From Larix kaempferi (taxonomy: Eukaryota > Streptophyta > Pinopsida > Pinales > Pinaceae): a stretch of DNA of 64,000 nucleotides. Location: assembly GCA_027924585.1 (NCBI GenBank), contig BSBM01000597.1:3797501-3861500 (forward strand). Direction: 5' to 3'. Each line of letters opens with the position of its first letter. Position 1 is the stretch's first letter. Positions 35,560 through 47,538 of the stretch are shown one piece after another. The position numbers and the translations under genes are program-made. Below the pieces are notes generated by a model. That model saw only the letters and a program-made list of their open reading frames with translations, was not told the DNA's origin and did no database searches.

Positions 35560-36273
35560 CTTCCCCTTAAGGGAAGCTTTGTCCTCAAATCTTATTTGAC
35601 AACAATGATTACGTGAACTGTCGCATCGTCTATAATGTGGACACCTGTATGGTTTACTACTGGTGGGTTTTGTCCCTGGTTCTATTTTGAATATGTGTTC
35701 AATTTTTCTGTTTGGTGGGAGCTCCATAGGTAGCTCTTGAAACACCTTGCGATGTTTCTGAATCGGCTTTTGTATCTTTAGTTGTTTGTCCCTATCTTCT
35801 TTATTTGTTAGAAGCTTCATTTCTTGACATTGGAGTATGTACGTTGGTGCATCCTTCCGATGAATATTTTCTATCTGATATGATGTAACCAGCTATGTCG
35901 GAGGTGGTTGGAACCCGTATAATTTGTGTGTTTTCCCGAACACATGGAATTCAATAAAATGTTCTTGGTGATTTGCAAAGTATATACCCAAGGTTTGTAA
36001 CCATTGTATTCCTAATACTACGTCGACTCCTCCCAACGGCACCGCAAAGAAATCTGATTCTAAGTTATACTCTTGTATTTGTAACTTGACTTGGTAACAT
36101 TTCCCTATGTTATCAATCTTTTTTCCATCTGCTACCATAACCTTCATGTTAGGAACTGGAAAAACAAATAGGTTAAATACCTTAGCAAGGTTGAGATTAA
36201 TGAAGTTATGGGTGCTGCCAGAGTCGATGACAACTGTGACACTATTCTTTTTTATATGTCCTCTAAGCTTCAA
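35560..36273 (-). pseudogene. Protease and truncated RT start, gag-protease element
   Basis: 36273-35893 encodes a retropepsin with an intact VIDSGSTHNFIN (D-S-G at about residues 16-18) and DVVLGIQWLQTLG near residue 88. After a stop, 35820-35551 has the pre-RT segment HRKVFQELP and IEPGTKPTSSKPYRCPHYR. It then runs into non-RT sequence and the polypurine tract, so the deletion removed everything from early RT to near the 3' LTR. Confidence 0.8.
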
Positions 36274-36351
36274 TGTTTGCGGTTGGGAGATTCTGGTAAT
36301 AGCGGCTAATGAGATTTGTGGGGTGTCGTCCTCAATTTCTGTGTGGTAATC

Positions 36352-37479
36352 TTATTGACTCTTCGCATCATTTTCAATTGGTTCCTTGACTTCTAGCTCT
36401 ACTTCACAAGCATACAATTTCTTTTGTAAGCATCTGTGCATAGGATCCCATTTGTCTCCATAGAACTTACATTTCCCTTCTTTTATTCTCTGGGCCTCTA
36501 AACTGGGCTTCGCTCCTTCTCTAAGTTGAGGCAGTGTATATCTTGGATTTCCTGTGTATGCTGATTGGAGGGGGTTCTTTTTCGAGTCGTCTTGGTCGAA
36601 ATTTGTATCAACGGATTTGCTTTCAATAATCCTGGCTTTACGTCGTGCTTCCTCCATGGTAGTGATGTTATGTAACTCTAGTTCATCATGGATGTGTTGT
36701 TTTAGGCCGTGTATGTAGGTCTGTAGTCGTTGGTCATCGGTTAACTCTGGAACTCGAGTCAACAGTGCTTCCCACTCACAGGTGTACTCATCGACACTGC
36801 TTTTCTGTTGTAACCTTGTGATTCTGGCAAAGAAGTTTTTTTCTTCAACGCCTTGGAATCTTTTAATGAGATCGTTCTTGAAACTAACCCAGTTGTGAGA
36901 ACAGATTCTTGCAGTTTTCTTCCACCATAAGTACCAGTTGTAAGCGTTGCCTTCTAGATGCATGGCGGCATATTTAACTTTCTCCTCTTCGTAATGGATA
37001 TTGTGGATGTCTAAGTATTCCTCGGCTTTGTTAATCCACGCTATGTACTGTCGTTTGTCCCCATCGTATTTGGGTAGCTCGACTTTCACCCATATTTGGC
37101 ATCCTTGTGTATATGAGAATGATGACAATATGTTGAAAGGATCTGGCTGCTCCAGTGTTCTGGGAGAGTTGGGTTGCAGATATTTTGGTAATGGTAATCT
37201 TCCCGAGATGGCTTTTAAAACTGCCTCATTTTTCTTTTGGTTTTCTTGTAGAGTGAAAATGGAATTCTCTATTCGTGACGTGATTTGTGTCCAACTTGCT
37301 GCCAAATGGTCACTGGTTTGATTGATCTTTGCCTGGAGTTCCTCATAGTTCTTGTTAATCTTCTCATTGATTGAATCGAACCGAGCGTTTAATTCACTCA
37401 TTGATCTGGTGATTGGTGGAATCTTCTTGGCGCTGAACGCGGATTTATTTTTATTTGCTGTACGAAGCCAGCCTGCCAC
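36352..37479 (-). CDS. Gag polyprotein, intact, gag-protease element
   Basis: An open frame of 375 codons, ATG at 37479. An N-terminal coiled-coil region (residues 25-110: ELNARFDSINEKINKNYEEL) is followed by a Retrotrans_gag domain at about 135-275 (LPKYDGDKRQYIAWINKAEE, ARITRLQQKSSVDEYTCEWE) and a basic tail. The zinc knuckle at about 337-350 reads CKFYGDKWDPMHRC, where the second Cys is Tyr. A stop follows and protease starts 79 bases further on. It is the longest undamaged gag in the window and fits the element's youth. The changed knuckle may impair RNA packaging. Confidence 0.8.
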   Translation of the reverse strand: MAGWLRTANKNKSAFSAKKIPPITRSMSELNARFDSINEKINKNYEELQAKINQTSDHLAASWTQITSRIENSIFTLQENQKKNEAVLKAISGRLPLPKYLQPNSPRTLEQPDPFNILSSFSYTQGCQIWVKVELPKYDGDKRQYIAWINKAEEYLDIHNIHYEEEKVKYAAMHLEGNAYNWYLWWKKTARICSHNWVSFKNDLIKRFQGVEEKNFFARITRLQQKSSVDEYTCEWEALLTRVPELTDDQRLQTYIHGLKQHIHDELELHNITTMEEARRKARIIESKSVDTNFDQDDSKKNPLQSAYTGNPRYTLPQLREGAKPSLEAQRIKEGKCKFYGDKWDPMHRCLQKKLYACEVELEVKEPIENDAKSQ

Positions 37480-37484
37480 GATTT

Positions 37485-38200
37485 TTTTTTGACTAATTAT
37501 AATAATAATAATTATTATTATATAATATAGTTTTTTTTAATTAATAATAATATTAATAAATATTATTAATATTAAGGTATTAATATTAAAAAATTTCTTA
37601 ACAGTCGACCATGGCGAATGGAGCTGGGCGAAGGTGGGCGAATGGTGGGCGGAAGAAGGAGGATGGCGGGGGCTATGAGCATCAATGCAGGGGGATGGTG
37701 GAGGTGTGGGAGGGCATGAGGGAATGGAGGGGGCGTGGAGCACGTGGGGTGGCGGAGGAGGGGATGGCGAGCAGAGGCGCAAGGGTGGAGCGGCGGAGGG
37801 GTAGAGTATGGGGAGGTGATGGGGAGGTGGCAGCAGCGGTGGAGGTGGCAGCCACGATGGCGTTGCAGCGGAGGAGGGAGGTGCGCGAGAGGAGGGAGCA
37901 GGGAAGTCTGGAGTGGAGGAGGTGGGGTGATGGGGTGATGGTAGCGGTGATGGGGTGATGGCAGAGGAATGGCGAAGTGGGGAAGGGTGTGAAGAAGAAG
38001 ATGGGGGATGGATCAGGCGGCAGAGGAGAAGACGGGGAATGGAGCAGGAAGATGAAGAGAGATGGCAGCTGGTGGTGGGTGCGGTGTGAGTGCATGAGGG
38101 AGGTGGCAACTGGTGGTGGAGGGAAGCGTGAGGGAGGTGAAGGTAAGGCAGAGGTGGATGCAGCGGAGGGATGCAATGTGGTGGGCTGGTGCCAAGAGCC
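37485..38200 (-). other. GC-rich, strand-biased leader of the gag-protease element
   Basis: Between the primer site and gag. The plus strand is strongly purine-rich (GGAGG, GGTGG, GATGGGG repeats) and GC-rich at 37600-38200, against AT-rich LTRs and an AT-only stretch at 37495-37590. Minus frames are Pro/Ser/His low-complexity and probably not protein-coding. It may be captured host DNA or an expanded simple repeat. Confidence 0.5.
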
Positions 38201-38203
38201 GAG

Positions 38204-38217
38204 AGGCTCTGATACCA
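38204..38217 (-). other. Primer-binding site, initiator-Met tRNA
   Basis: The minus strand reads TGGTATCAGAGCC immediately inside the 5' LTR at 38219. Confidence 0.88.
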
Positions 38218-38218
38218 A

Positions 38219-38402
38219 TGGAGAGAGAAGAATGGGTGAAAAATGGAGAACGTAATGTATAATGTAAAAATGTATATTTGATAATGTAGAAGATGATAAA
38301 TGAATACAATGAGTTGGGCTTAAATAAGCCTGTCTTGCACCTTTTCACCAAAGGGCATGACTATTAATATTAATTATATTTTATTATTATTTTACTGTTA
38401 CA
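38219..38402 (-). repeat. 5' LTR of the gag-protease element
   Basis: 184 bp, matching the 3' LTR except at three sites. The outer end is followed by CATAA. Confidence 0.92.
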
Positions 38403-38689
38403 CATAATCCCTCTCATAGGATTATTTGGAATTCAAGTTGAATATGGAAATCATGATCAATTCTTGGGTGTCTTGGATAAGTCTCAAGTCCTTAACTCTA
38501 CTTGGGGGAGGGAAACAAGAGCATCAAGTATTAAACCTTCGTTCTAGGTTTCTAGGTTTCTAAATTAGGTATCTAACGGTTATATTTGTGTGGATGATGG
38601 ATGAGAATATTATGGTGAAAAATAGGATGGTTATGGTGACAACATGGGTAGGAAGAGAACGATGGTGATGTTCATGGTGGCATGGTGTT
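38403..38689. other. Spacer between two LTR elements
   Basis: Non-coding; it includes a run of ATGGTG and GATGG units (38595-38689) similar to the sequence at 57037-57100 on the other side of the next element, as expected if that element split one locus. Confidence 0.4.
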
Positions 38690-39588
38690 TGACAGACAAT
38701 CCACTCGAGCGGACGCGAGCCAGATCTTCCTAGCTCAATGTGAGTCTAGAACAAATAATACAGACTACAAATTACTTTCCTAGATCTACTTAAGGATCAA
38801 GTGCTAGATGCCTTACCTTAACTTCGCAATCCTTTCTCTTGGATACTGCTCCATGTCCCGCGATCATCAGATCTCTGCTGCAAGACCTGTCAAGACACAT
38901 TGAACAATGCAAACAAGTAAAGAGCATATATACAATAAGAGATCTAAGTAAACAGTTAAGTAGGTAAACTACACAATATCATCACACATGAACAATATTG
39001 GTGGAAAGCGTTTATATTACTGTAAATCAGGAAAGTACATAGATAAAAATAGACTACAACCAAGGCTTAACATAGTAGCCCTTCTCCATCCAAGCCAATT
39101 TCCATGTCCTTCCAAGGAAGTATGAGTCTCTCTATGGATGAGTTAGAGATCTATCCAATGTGATTTCACCAACATGTAGACACTATAGACTTACTCCCTT
39201 TGGAGAGGGGTAGAGCTTCACTTATATAGGACTAAGTGGATAGGGTATGGATAGGATAGGTTTAGATATGGTAGGAGAGAGATAGGGGATCCCTCCAAGG
39301 GATTAGGAACCGAGTTCCAGCTCCCCCAAGAGGTCAGGGATGAGGATCCAACAAGTCAGCAGGCTTCGAGAATGAGCTCAAAAGACCTATTTTTTTCCAT
39401 TAACTAACTTCATCGCACCCTACAATAGAGCAAGATGTGATGTCACAGGTTGCATGAGTGCAGCCTGCGACGACAGCTCAAAACCTAGCATAAATTAAAT
39501 GGATTCCTTTCCAGGTAAATGACTTAGCCAATGGAACTTCAAGGATGTATACACTGAATCTCAAGATGGTAGGATTTTAGGTGTAACA
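38690..39588 (-). repeat. 3' LTR of element III
   Basis: The minus strand opens TGTTACACC at 39588 and ends CA at 38690. A purine tract TTTGGGGGGCATTT lies just upstream (39589-39602). A TATA-like CCTATATAAGTG is at about 39214-39226. Confidence 0.9.
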
Positions 39589-39602
39589 AAATGCCCCCCA
39601 AA

Positions 39603-42600
39603 GCATGAAGCTGTTGAAAAATTGGACAGGTGAAATGCTTTGACAGAAAAAAATGGAAAAAGGACTTGTCGGATAAAGGACACTGCTGCAGTACAACTGA
39701 CTCTGAACTGACAATCTCATATGATGTACAACATGGCTGTCGACCAATACAACGCAGATCCATGATAGTAATGACTGATTGAATACAATCATGGCTACTA
39801 GGCACAAGTGTAGATCCATGATGAGATGATAACACAGCCACGACCAATACAAATGTGGATCCGTGTGATATGAATCAATACAAACTCCATCGCAACCTAG
39901 GTAAAACATGACTCCCCAGGGTCTTCAAGCTGAACCCGCAATGATATGAATCTATCCATGTGATTACAAATGTCTTGACGTCGAACATGGCAGAAACCAT
40001 TTGATTACCGATCATTGATGTATACCATTAACAAGTGCGAGGGAAATCACCATTAATGTCAATGACCCCAAGGTATCACAATACATATCACCAAGCGTGA
40101 ATAAATGAGTTGAAGTCAAACGTAAGATGAAATCTTTCAATCAAGAGTCAATGATGTAAACTCATGTCGAAAGCGAGGTAACCTTCCATTGAGTCATGCA
40201 GGGCCAAGGTACTTGGTTGGTTTCTAGATTCAATCCTTGGATGATGTGTTGAAGTCGACAAGGATGAATCCATCGAAGGAGGGCCATGGTGAGTCCCCCA
40301 TCATCAACACGAAACACGATAAAGGATGCGTAAAGCTGATCGGATGGTACAATAACATATGAAACTGACTCAGAGTAAACCAACATGATGGAAGGTATAC
40401 TGACTGCAGATAATGAATAGTGAGAGTATTCTTGAGCATGGGCATGGCGTGACTTGGCAGTATTGACATGATGAGTATGACACAAACTTCTAATGCAACT
40501 AATAATGGAAGCTTTCTTTGAATGGCTCAAATGTGTGATGAGACTCGGGAGATAAGTGAAGACTCGATGACAAACGGATGATCCAAGTACTGTATGCAAA
40601 TGCAGATGAGTGCCATGTTCAAGAACGACTAGGTACTTCCACAGATAAAGGTGTAATACAAAAGCTTTCCTTTTTCCCTATCATGAACGATGAGTGCCTC
40701 ATGTGTTTTTTACGAGCTTGATGAGGGTAACCAGATGCTCGGTATAGCTCATCTCATAGATGAGTCCAATCCCAAATGTTTTCCGAACCTAGGATAGGAG
40801 GGGTTTGTCCCATGGTGGGCCCTTCAATGTGAATATTTAACGAGTCCATAGAATGCAAACTCGGTCGTCATTTCATGTTTAGAGAGTCTGAAAAGAACTA
40901 AAGAAGACTCCAATGGTTCTTTTTCGTAAAGTTAGCCTCATCGCCCGAAAAAAGGGTAAAAAAATGTGGGAGAGGACTCTTCTAGTCATGATTGGATGGA
41001 GTATACCTTTTTTGTAAATAGTGCCCCTCTGGTCTGAAAAAGGGGTAAACTATCACTAGGAAGACGATCATTCAAATGCTTTTACAAGCGTGAAAGTATC
41101 AAGTTCGCTTGGCAATATTTTCCTATTTAGGGAGTCTGAAAAGAGCTTAAAAGGACTCCATGAACAACTTTTTCATGGTTGATGACCGAGTACGACAAAG
41201 GAAAAAGTAAACTCAGCACAGTTCCTTTTCCGTAAATAGTCTAGCGAGGCCAAATAAATTGATAAACCTATACTCGTTAGACACACCTTTTTACTCAATT
41301 TTTAAACGAGCACGAGAATAGTATCAAAAGCACTCGAAATCTTTTTCATATTTGAACCAGAGCACGAAAAAGTAAAAAGTAAGCTCAAACCACTTTTCAT
41401 GTTTCAACCAAAGCACGAAAAAAGTGAAAAGTAAGCTCAAACCACTTTTCATGTTTCAACCAGAGCACGAAAAAAGTGAAAAGTAATCTCAAATGCCATC
41501 TTACTTTTTTTAACAAGCTCAAAGATAGGTTGGAAGAATGCTCATGATGCCTGCTTCATTTTTTAATGAGCTTGTAATAGAAAATGAACTATGCTCGAGA
41601 TAATGTTCATGGTTTAATGAGCTCGAAACCTAAAAAAAGAAAGTATGCTCGAAAATGTTCCCAATGGTGAACGTTTCCCCAACATGGCATCCAGAGGTTG
41701 GTGTGTGCCCCCAGCATGATTGCTGGAAGTAAGTGACTTAGCTCTAACGTGGTGTGGAGAGGTGATCGAGTTGACTTCAATGTAACTTCTAGGGGTTGAA
41801 GACATGCCCCCCAAGCTTCATTTCATTTGCCTAAGGTATAGGCGGGTGAAAATAAGGTTCAGGTACTAAGTCTACGAGAAGACTTGACTCAAAGGGAAAA
41901 GAGTTGTTTCATTTTTTAACGAGCTTGACATAGGAATAGAACTCTGCTCAGTGAAGTTGGTCTCATTTTTATGCAAGCTTGAAACCAAAGGTGAACTATG
42001 CTTGGGGGGATTATTCCATTTTTTAGCGAGCTTGGAATCAAAGACTAATCTGTGCTCAAACTACTGGTTTCATTTTTTAATGAGCTTGAAGCCAAAAGTA
42101 AACTCTGCTCATAGTTAAGGCCCACTGACAAGTTCCTTCCCAACATGATGCCCAGAGGTTGGTAAATTCCCCCAGCATGATTGCTAGTGGATTACCATGG
42201 TAGTGTTCCCTCAACATGATTGCTAACGGTACGAAATGTGGCACGCCCCCCAAGCTTCATTTCGTCTGAAAATGTTGCTTGCTGACCCAACTACCAACCT
42301 GGCTACTAATATGAAAATGTTCACCAAGGGGGGCGAAATGAGAATCAAAGGAAATTAAGGTTCAAGTTCTAACTCTAGCGAGAGACTCGAACCGATGGGA
42401 GGGAGATCTATTTCATTTTTACACAAGCTTGAAATAGACAATAACTATGCTTGAGGGGGGCCATCTTACTTTTTAACGAGCTTGAAATGGAATAAAACTA
42501 TGCTCAAGTGGATGGTTTCATTTTTATGCAAGCTTGAAACCAAAGGTAAACTATGCTAGAGTGGCTGGTTTCATTTTTTAATGAGCTTGAAACATAACAT

Positions 42601-42815
42601 AAACCGTGCTCGTACCCCCCATCCTCAGGGGGAAGAAACCACTAAAACATGCTAAACATTCAGGGAAGTCTGATGACTAGGAGTCATATGATGAGTGGAT
42701 GTCATGAAGGAAAGCTGATCAATCGTCACAATATTCCCATGATGAGGAAAATGAATCACTCGAAAGAGCGTGGACACTACATATTTCATAGCATAGACAT
42801 AATCACGTCCAAGGA
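39603..42815 (-). repeat. Repeat-rich 3' region of element III
   Basis: No coding similarity except the last 200 bases. 41342-41502 holds three tandem copies of a 53-54-bp unit (CTTTTCATGTTTCAACC, GCACGAAAAAAGTG). A 45-bp motif (TTTCATTTTTTAACGAGCTTG, then about 15 bases, then AACTATGCTC) recurs at about 41556, 41909, 41969, 42028, 42069, 42412, 42466, 42517 and 42569. GAGC and GCTC at its ends could pair. 42652-42815 is the C-terminal end of the split protease. Confidence 0.65.
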
Positions 42816-44832
42816 TGTAATTTCCCTTGTTAGGAATTTTATTAAAATGGCAAATTTTCACTTTTTTCCCTAGTTTGACCTTTGACTAGTTTTGAGCTCT
42901 AGGTCCCCAAATTGCTCCAATTGCTCCCAAATATTCTGAGAATTTATATGGATGATTTTAGAACATAAATATGTATTTCAGGGATGCTTTTGGACCTTTA
43001 AAATACTTCTACAAATCCTCTTTCAATTCTGGCCAATGTAGGGAACTTTACTAGTAATTTCCCTTTGACTAGTATTGGTCTCTAGGTCTCGAATTGGCTC
43101 CAAATGCCTTCAAATATTCAAAGAAGGTGTATGAATGATATTATGACTTGAATATGATGTTCATAGATGATATATGACCACCAAAATACCTTTGCAAACT
43201 CTCTTAATATTCTGGACCAAGTATGCAATTTTACTAGTAATTTGGGGTTCAAATCCCCCTGGGGTTAGTACTGAAAATGAATTCCCAAATGCTTCCAAAC
43301 CCACTGAAATTTATGAAAAGAGGTATGGAATATATTAATGATGCTATTAAGGTCTCATGTGCACCATTAATTGATTATTATATCTGTTCCAACCCTCTCC
43401 CATTCAACTGCAAAAATTACCAATTCGACCCTTGGGGAAATGGCACTATTTCTTCTCCCAATGCAATTAAACTGAGTAAAAATACTTCAAATGCTCAAGT
43501 ACAGTACATGAAACTTGTAAAATACATCCATTGAATTCCATTAATCACAAATTCATCAGAGAATCATCCATTCATTCGAAATCATCATTAATACATTGGT
43601 TCACAACAAGGTAGTGGGGAAATGGCATTGTTCTTTCATTAAAAATGAGATTTATACATTTCTACTTGGAATTTCGACCTGAAACTTTCTGGAGATGAAT
43701 AACAGAGTATTTAATTCATATTACAAAATAAATGGGGCATGAAAATCTCCCCCAAAGAGTACAATAGCTCACCAAAAACGCCCTCCCTCAAGGATCAAGA
43801 ATATGCCATCAAAACTGGAAATGGTTGAGAGAATGTGCTGCAATAGAAGAAACCATGAGCTTCCCTGTAGCTTACACCTGAAAATAAAGACTCCATTAAA
43901 TATCCAAATGAAAGGTCTGAATGGCCTTTCCAATTACCAACTTGGATGGGAATCTTTCACCCTCAAAATTGGCTAAGGCAAGAAACTAGTCATCCACTAG
44001 CTCTCCCTCTACACAAATGCAATTGCAAATTCTAAAATTGATCAAAAGCTGGTTTCATTCTTTGGTATTGACATTTATAAATTTATAATGGCCTCCATGG
44101 GTTGAATTCCTTCCAAGAGACTCATGCCAACTCAAGTTGGGAAGAGATTCCAAAGAACGCCACTTGTACAACAATTGCTAGTCTCCCACTTCCACCAAAT
44201 CACATGTGGAAGCATCTTAGATGCCCTAACACCCTTGAGCACCCTCTTGGAGTCTATTTTTATCCCTGACATGTCATATATGTCATATGTCAGCCTTCAA
44301 GTCTGATTTGTGTCATATCATCTTCATCATTGTTGTCATAGAACTAGGGAATCTAGCCCAAGTGTCTCACTAGCTCCAAATTGCCTCTTCCTCTTCCATG
44401 CGAGTTACTCTTCCTCTATATTTCGACCTTGGATGAGTCATGCCATGAATAATACCTTTTGGACTCCCCCAAGTATGTTACCATTCACCTTGAATTCGAA
44501 TTGGTGAGAGAATGATGCCAAGTGTAGTGGGGAAATCTAGCCATATGTGGGTCCCACTTCCTCCATGTGTCTTCATGATCAAATGCCACTTTGATTTTCA
44601 CTTGTATATATTTATTTAGGTCCTTTATTAAATATTTATTCCATTCTAATGTTCAAACATCATTTATTATCCCCATTATTCCAAATCCCAAAGCTTCCAC
44701 CCCAAACCTAGGAAACTACTAATTTTCCTCCTTGGCAATTATTTGAACTTTAGCATCAATTTGACAAACTCTGCTGAATAGGGACAATGTGATTAGGCCA
44801 TTGTGACCCAATGCCAAATTTGGGACATTACA
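42816..44832 (-). repeat. 3' LTR of element IV
   Basis: The minus strand starts TGTAATGTCCCAAATTTGG at 44832 and ends TTACA at 42816. Its inner end has AATTTCC where the other LTR has CTC, a small indel. Confidence 0.9.
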
Positions 44833-44980
44833 AATCCTCCCTTCCCAATATTGCTTGTCCTCAAGCAATTTGTTGAAGAACCCGCTTTCTATATAATTCT
44901 TTGAAGTTGCCATTGAATTGCCCAACCTTGAGTCTTTGAGTTTCCATGAAGATTTAAGAGAGGAACCACCATGCTTGCTG

Positions 44981-47467
44981 CTACACTAATCTGATTAAAA
45001 TCACCTTATTAAGTGGGGAATCCATCTCCCATACTACTTGCTTCCCCCCAAAAAATGAAACCAATGAGACAAAAATTATTCCAGGGTCCCATTGCTTGTA
45101 TTGCACCCCAACAATTAAGAGTGCTCTCCAACCCACACCATTAGATAAGAGGATTCCTGGATCCCATTTTCTTGTATGCATTCTTCCAAACATCATGAGT
45201 ACCAAATATATATCATCAAATTTCATAACAACATAATGAAAATGTACATCAAGGATATGCTTCATCAAAGTGTCATGAAAGTGCTTATACCTCCAAGCAA
45301 GCAGACCACCATTTTCCAATTGCATACAAGCTTCAAGTGACCAATCAAATCTGCTCAAATGACATAGGGGAGGATCCCATGTCCTATAATGCTGCTCCAA
45401 AAGGATGTGATATGCATCAAAATATTCAACCATGTATTCTTTCATCCAAGAAGTGAATGAAGAATCTCTACTAAAATCTGAACCAAATAATGAGCAGAAA
45501 AAATAAGGAGACTTCAAATGACTCAAAGAAGTCTCACCCATACATCCCTAAATGTGAGAGTCATAAAGATATAACAAGGTATGTGTCTTGCAACAAAAAT
45601 GTTCTCCAATCATAAATCTATTCACCCAAGTGTTGGATGAAGTTCCTCCAACATCAAATGAATCAAGCGTTGAGCAAGAAAAACCATGAGTCTTCAAGTG
45701 ACTCAAATGCATATCATAGGTGCATCCATGTAGATTTGCATCATCATAAAGTGACAAATAATGTTGCTGAAAATGTGAATAAGAATTTGCTCCAACCATG
45801 TCATCATAAAAGGTAAATCTAGGAGTTCCATACTCCTCATGTGGCACCATCAAAAAGAACCCTTTCACCCATACTTTATTGAGACTAATACTGCAAAACA
45901 TGGAATTGTAGGATGTAGGAGAATGAACTAACTCACCCAAATGATCAAAAAGTGCAGAAGTTTCATCATGTGAAGGGTCCATGTGGGTAGTATCATGCAG
46001 CTCCTTCAAAAGTGGGAAACCTTTGTCATAGATTGGTTCCAATTTAGAGGAATCATGCTCTTCTTTAAAAATTGCATAAGCTTCATCAAGAGATAATTCA
46101 AGTTCCTCTTCCACCACATCAAGTGTTTGGATCTCTTCAAGTTCATCTTCAAACACATTAAGCACATTCAAATTCTCACATTTCTCATGATCCACCATGT
46201 CATGAGAATCCTCCAAACAATCTACCATTTGACAATCTGAAACATAGGAGGAAAAACAAGTATCTTGCAACTTTTCAAGAAGTTGCTCATTTTGAATTGT
46301 GAGCTTATGAATATCCTCATTATTCTTCAAGTATGCATCATGTAACAATTCATTAAGCTCAAACAAATGGTTTCTATCAAAAAGCAAAGACATGAAATTA
46401 CCTTTGATGTGGCACACTGCTCTTTGAATCTTCTCCATGTCTTCAAGGAAGGATGTTTCCTCCAATGAAGTAGCTCTCCAACAAGAATTTGACACCAATG
46501 TTTGAGTGTCATGGAGAATGCTGAGGGACTCTTGGATCTTATTTTCATTCATCTTTAAGGACCCTTCAAGAAAATGAGGCTCTTGCAAATGAACCTCCTC
46601 ATCTTCTTCAATTTTGCTTGGACCAACTTCATGAAGCTCAAGTGGTGATGGGGAAGTTGATCTTGGTTCTTCTTCAACTGCTACAAGGTCGTCATTATCA
46701 TGCTTAATGGAACTTGGGCTTGCAACAACACTTTCAAAAGTGATCTCTATGTCACCAACATAGAGGTGTGAGCACCCATCAGTAGGTACTCCTTCATAGT
46801 TTAAGCATCCATCAATAGATGCTCTTTGGTTCATGTCTAAGCTAGAAGGTGTCTCGAAATGATCTTTCATATTTTCAATAGAATCTTCTTCATGCTCTTA
46901 TGATGTCTCTTCATTTTTATCCTTCAAGCAAGATGATGCATTTTGCCCATTGTTTTCCTTATGATCAATATCTTTGGAATCTCTTTTTGAAGAATTCCCA
47001 AAAGCTCTCCTCAAGTGGGACATAATTTCATGCACACATGTATGATACTCACTCCAAGGTTCTTTACAAGAAGGGCATAAACCTTTCTTTACTAACTCCA
47101 CATCTTCATTTTTGGGCCTATTTTCAAAAACATGTTCAGCAAAGTACTCAAAAGACATGGCATTTTGTGTATTTTTGCCAAAAGCAAGATATTCTTGATA
47201 TTTTTGATATTGTTGGGGCAAGGTTTTATATTTTGCTCTCCATCTTTGGAACTCACTCATAGAATTATCTTTGGTTGGTGTGACACACTCATATTCATCA
47301 GATTTAAAGTCATAAGAATAATCTTTAGTTCTCTTGAAGCTATAAGAAGTGTTGCATGATGGCACCTCTTCCTCGTACCATTCACATTCTGCTTCATATT
47401 GCTCATAAGCATCTACATATTCCCCAAAAGAATTGTACTCATAGGATTCATCATAATAGTAAGACAT
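44981..47467 (-). pseudogene. Single long ORF of element IV (about 829 codons) with two stops
   Basis: Three open pieces, 47467-46898, 46870-45548 and 45541-44981, are in the same frame, separated only by TAA (46898) and TAG (45548). The ATG lies 47 bases after the primer site. The N-terminus is very acidic and Tyr-rich (MSYYYDESYEYNSFGEYVDA). A knuckle-like CPSCKEPWSEYHTC (C131, C134, H142, C144 of the first piece) suggests gag descent. The middle is acidic and Glu/Leu-rich; the C-terminus repeats a WDP motif (RTWDPPL, RKWDPGI, KQWDPGI). No protease, RT or integrase motif. Likely a gag-related protein of a LARD family. Confidence 0.6.
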
Positions 47468-47513
47468 GGCTGCCTATTATTCTTGAATGTATGTACCTAA
47501 TCCACAGGTGCAA

Positions 47514-47532
47514 GGACCATGCTTTGATACCA
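47514..47532 (-). other. Primer-binding site, element IV
   Basis: The minus strand reads TGGTATCAAAGCATGGTCC, an initiator-Met site with one change, six bases inside the LTR (ends at 47539). Confidence 0.85.
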
Positions 47533-47538
47533 CTCTAA

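Larger units (their letters stand above)
35372..38402 (-). mobile_element. Young gag-protease LTR element with short LTRs, target duplication CATAA
   Basis: LTRs of 184 bp at 35372-35555 and 38219-38402 differ at three positions (about 1.6%). CATAA lies at 35367-35371 and 38403-38407. Minus strand order: 5' LTR, initiator-Met primer site, a 0.7-kb GC-rich leader, gag, protease, the first part of RT, a purine tract (35556-35571), 3' LTR. Most of RT, plus RNase H and integrase, is missing. A TATA-like TATTTAAG lies in each LTR. At 3.03 kb it is non-autonomous, but it moved recently. Confidence 0.93.

Noticed and set aside
37537-38255. Long Pro/Ser-rich open frames on both strands
   Set aside because: They follow from GC-rich purine-biased sequence in the retroelement leader; six frames are open together, as in simple repeats.
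43244-43262. GGTTCAAATCC, a tRNA B-box-like word in both LTRs of element IV
   Set aside because: No A-box, acceptor stem or anticodon arm fits around it; it is part of the LTR.
43277-43534. Open frame in the element IV LTR, repeated at 47995-48324
   Set aside because: It lies in the LTR on the antisense strand and is conserved only because the LTRs are recent duplicates.
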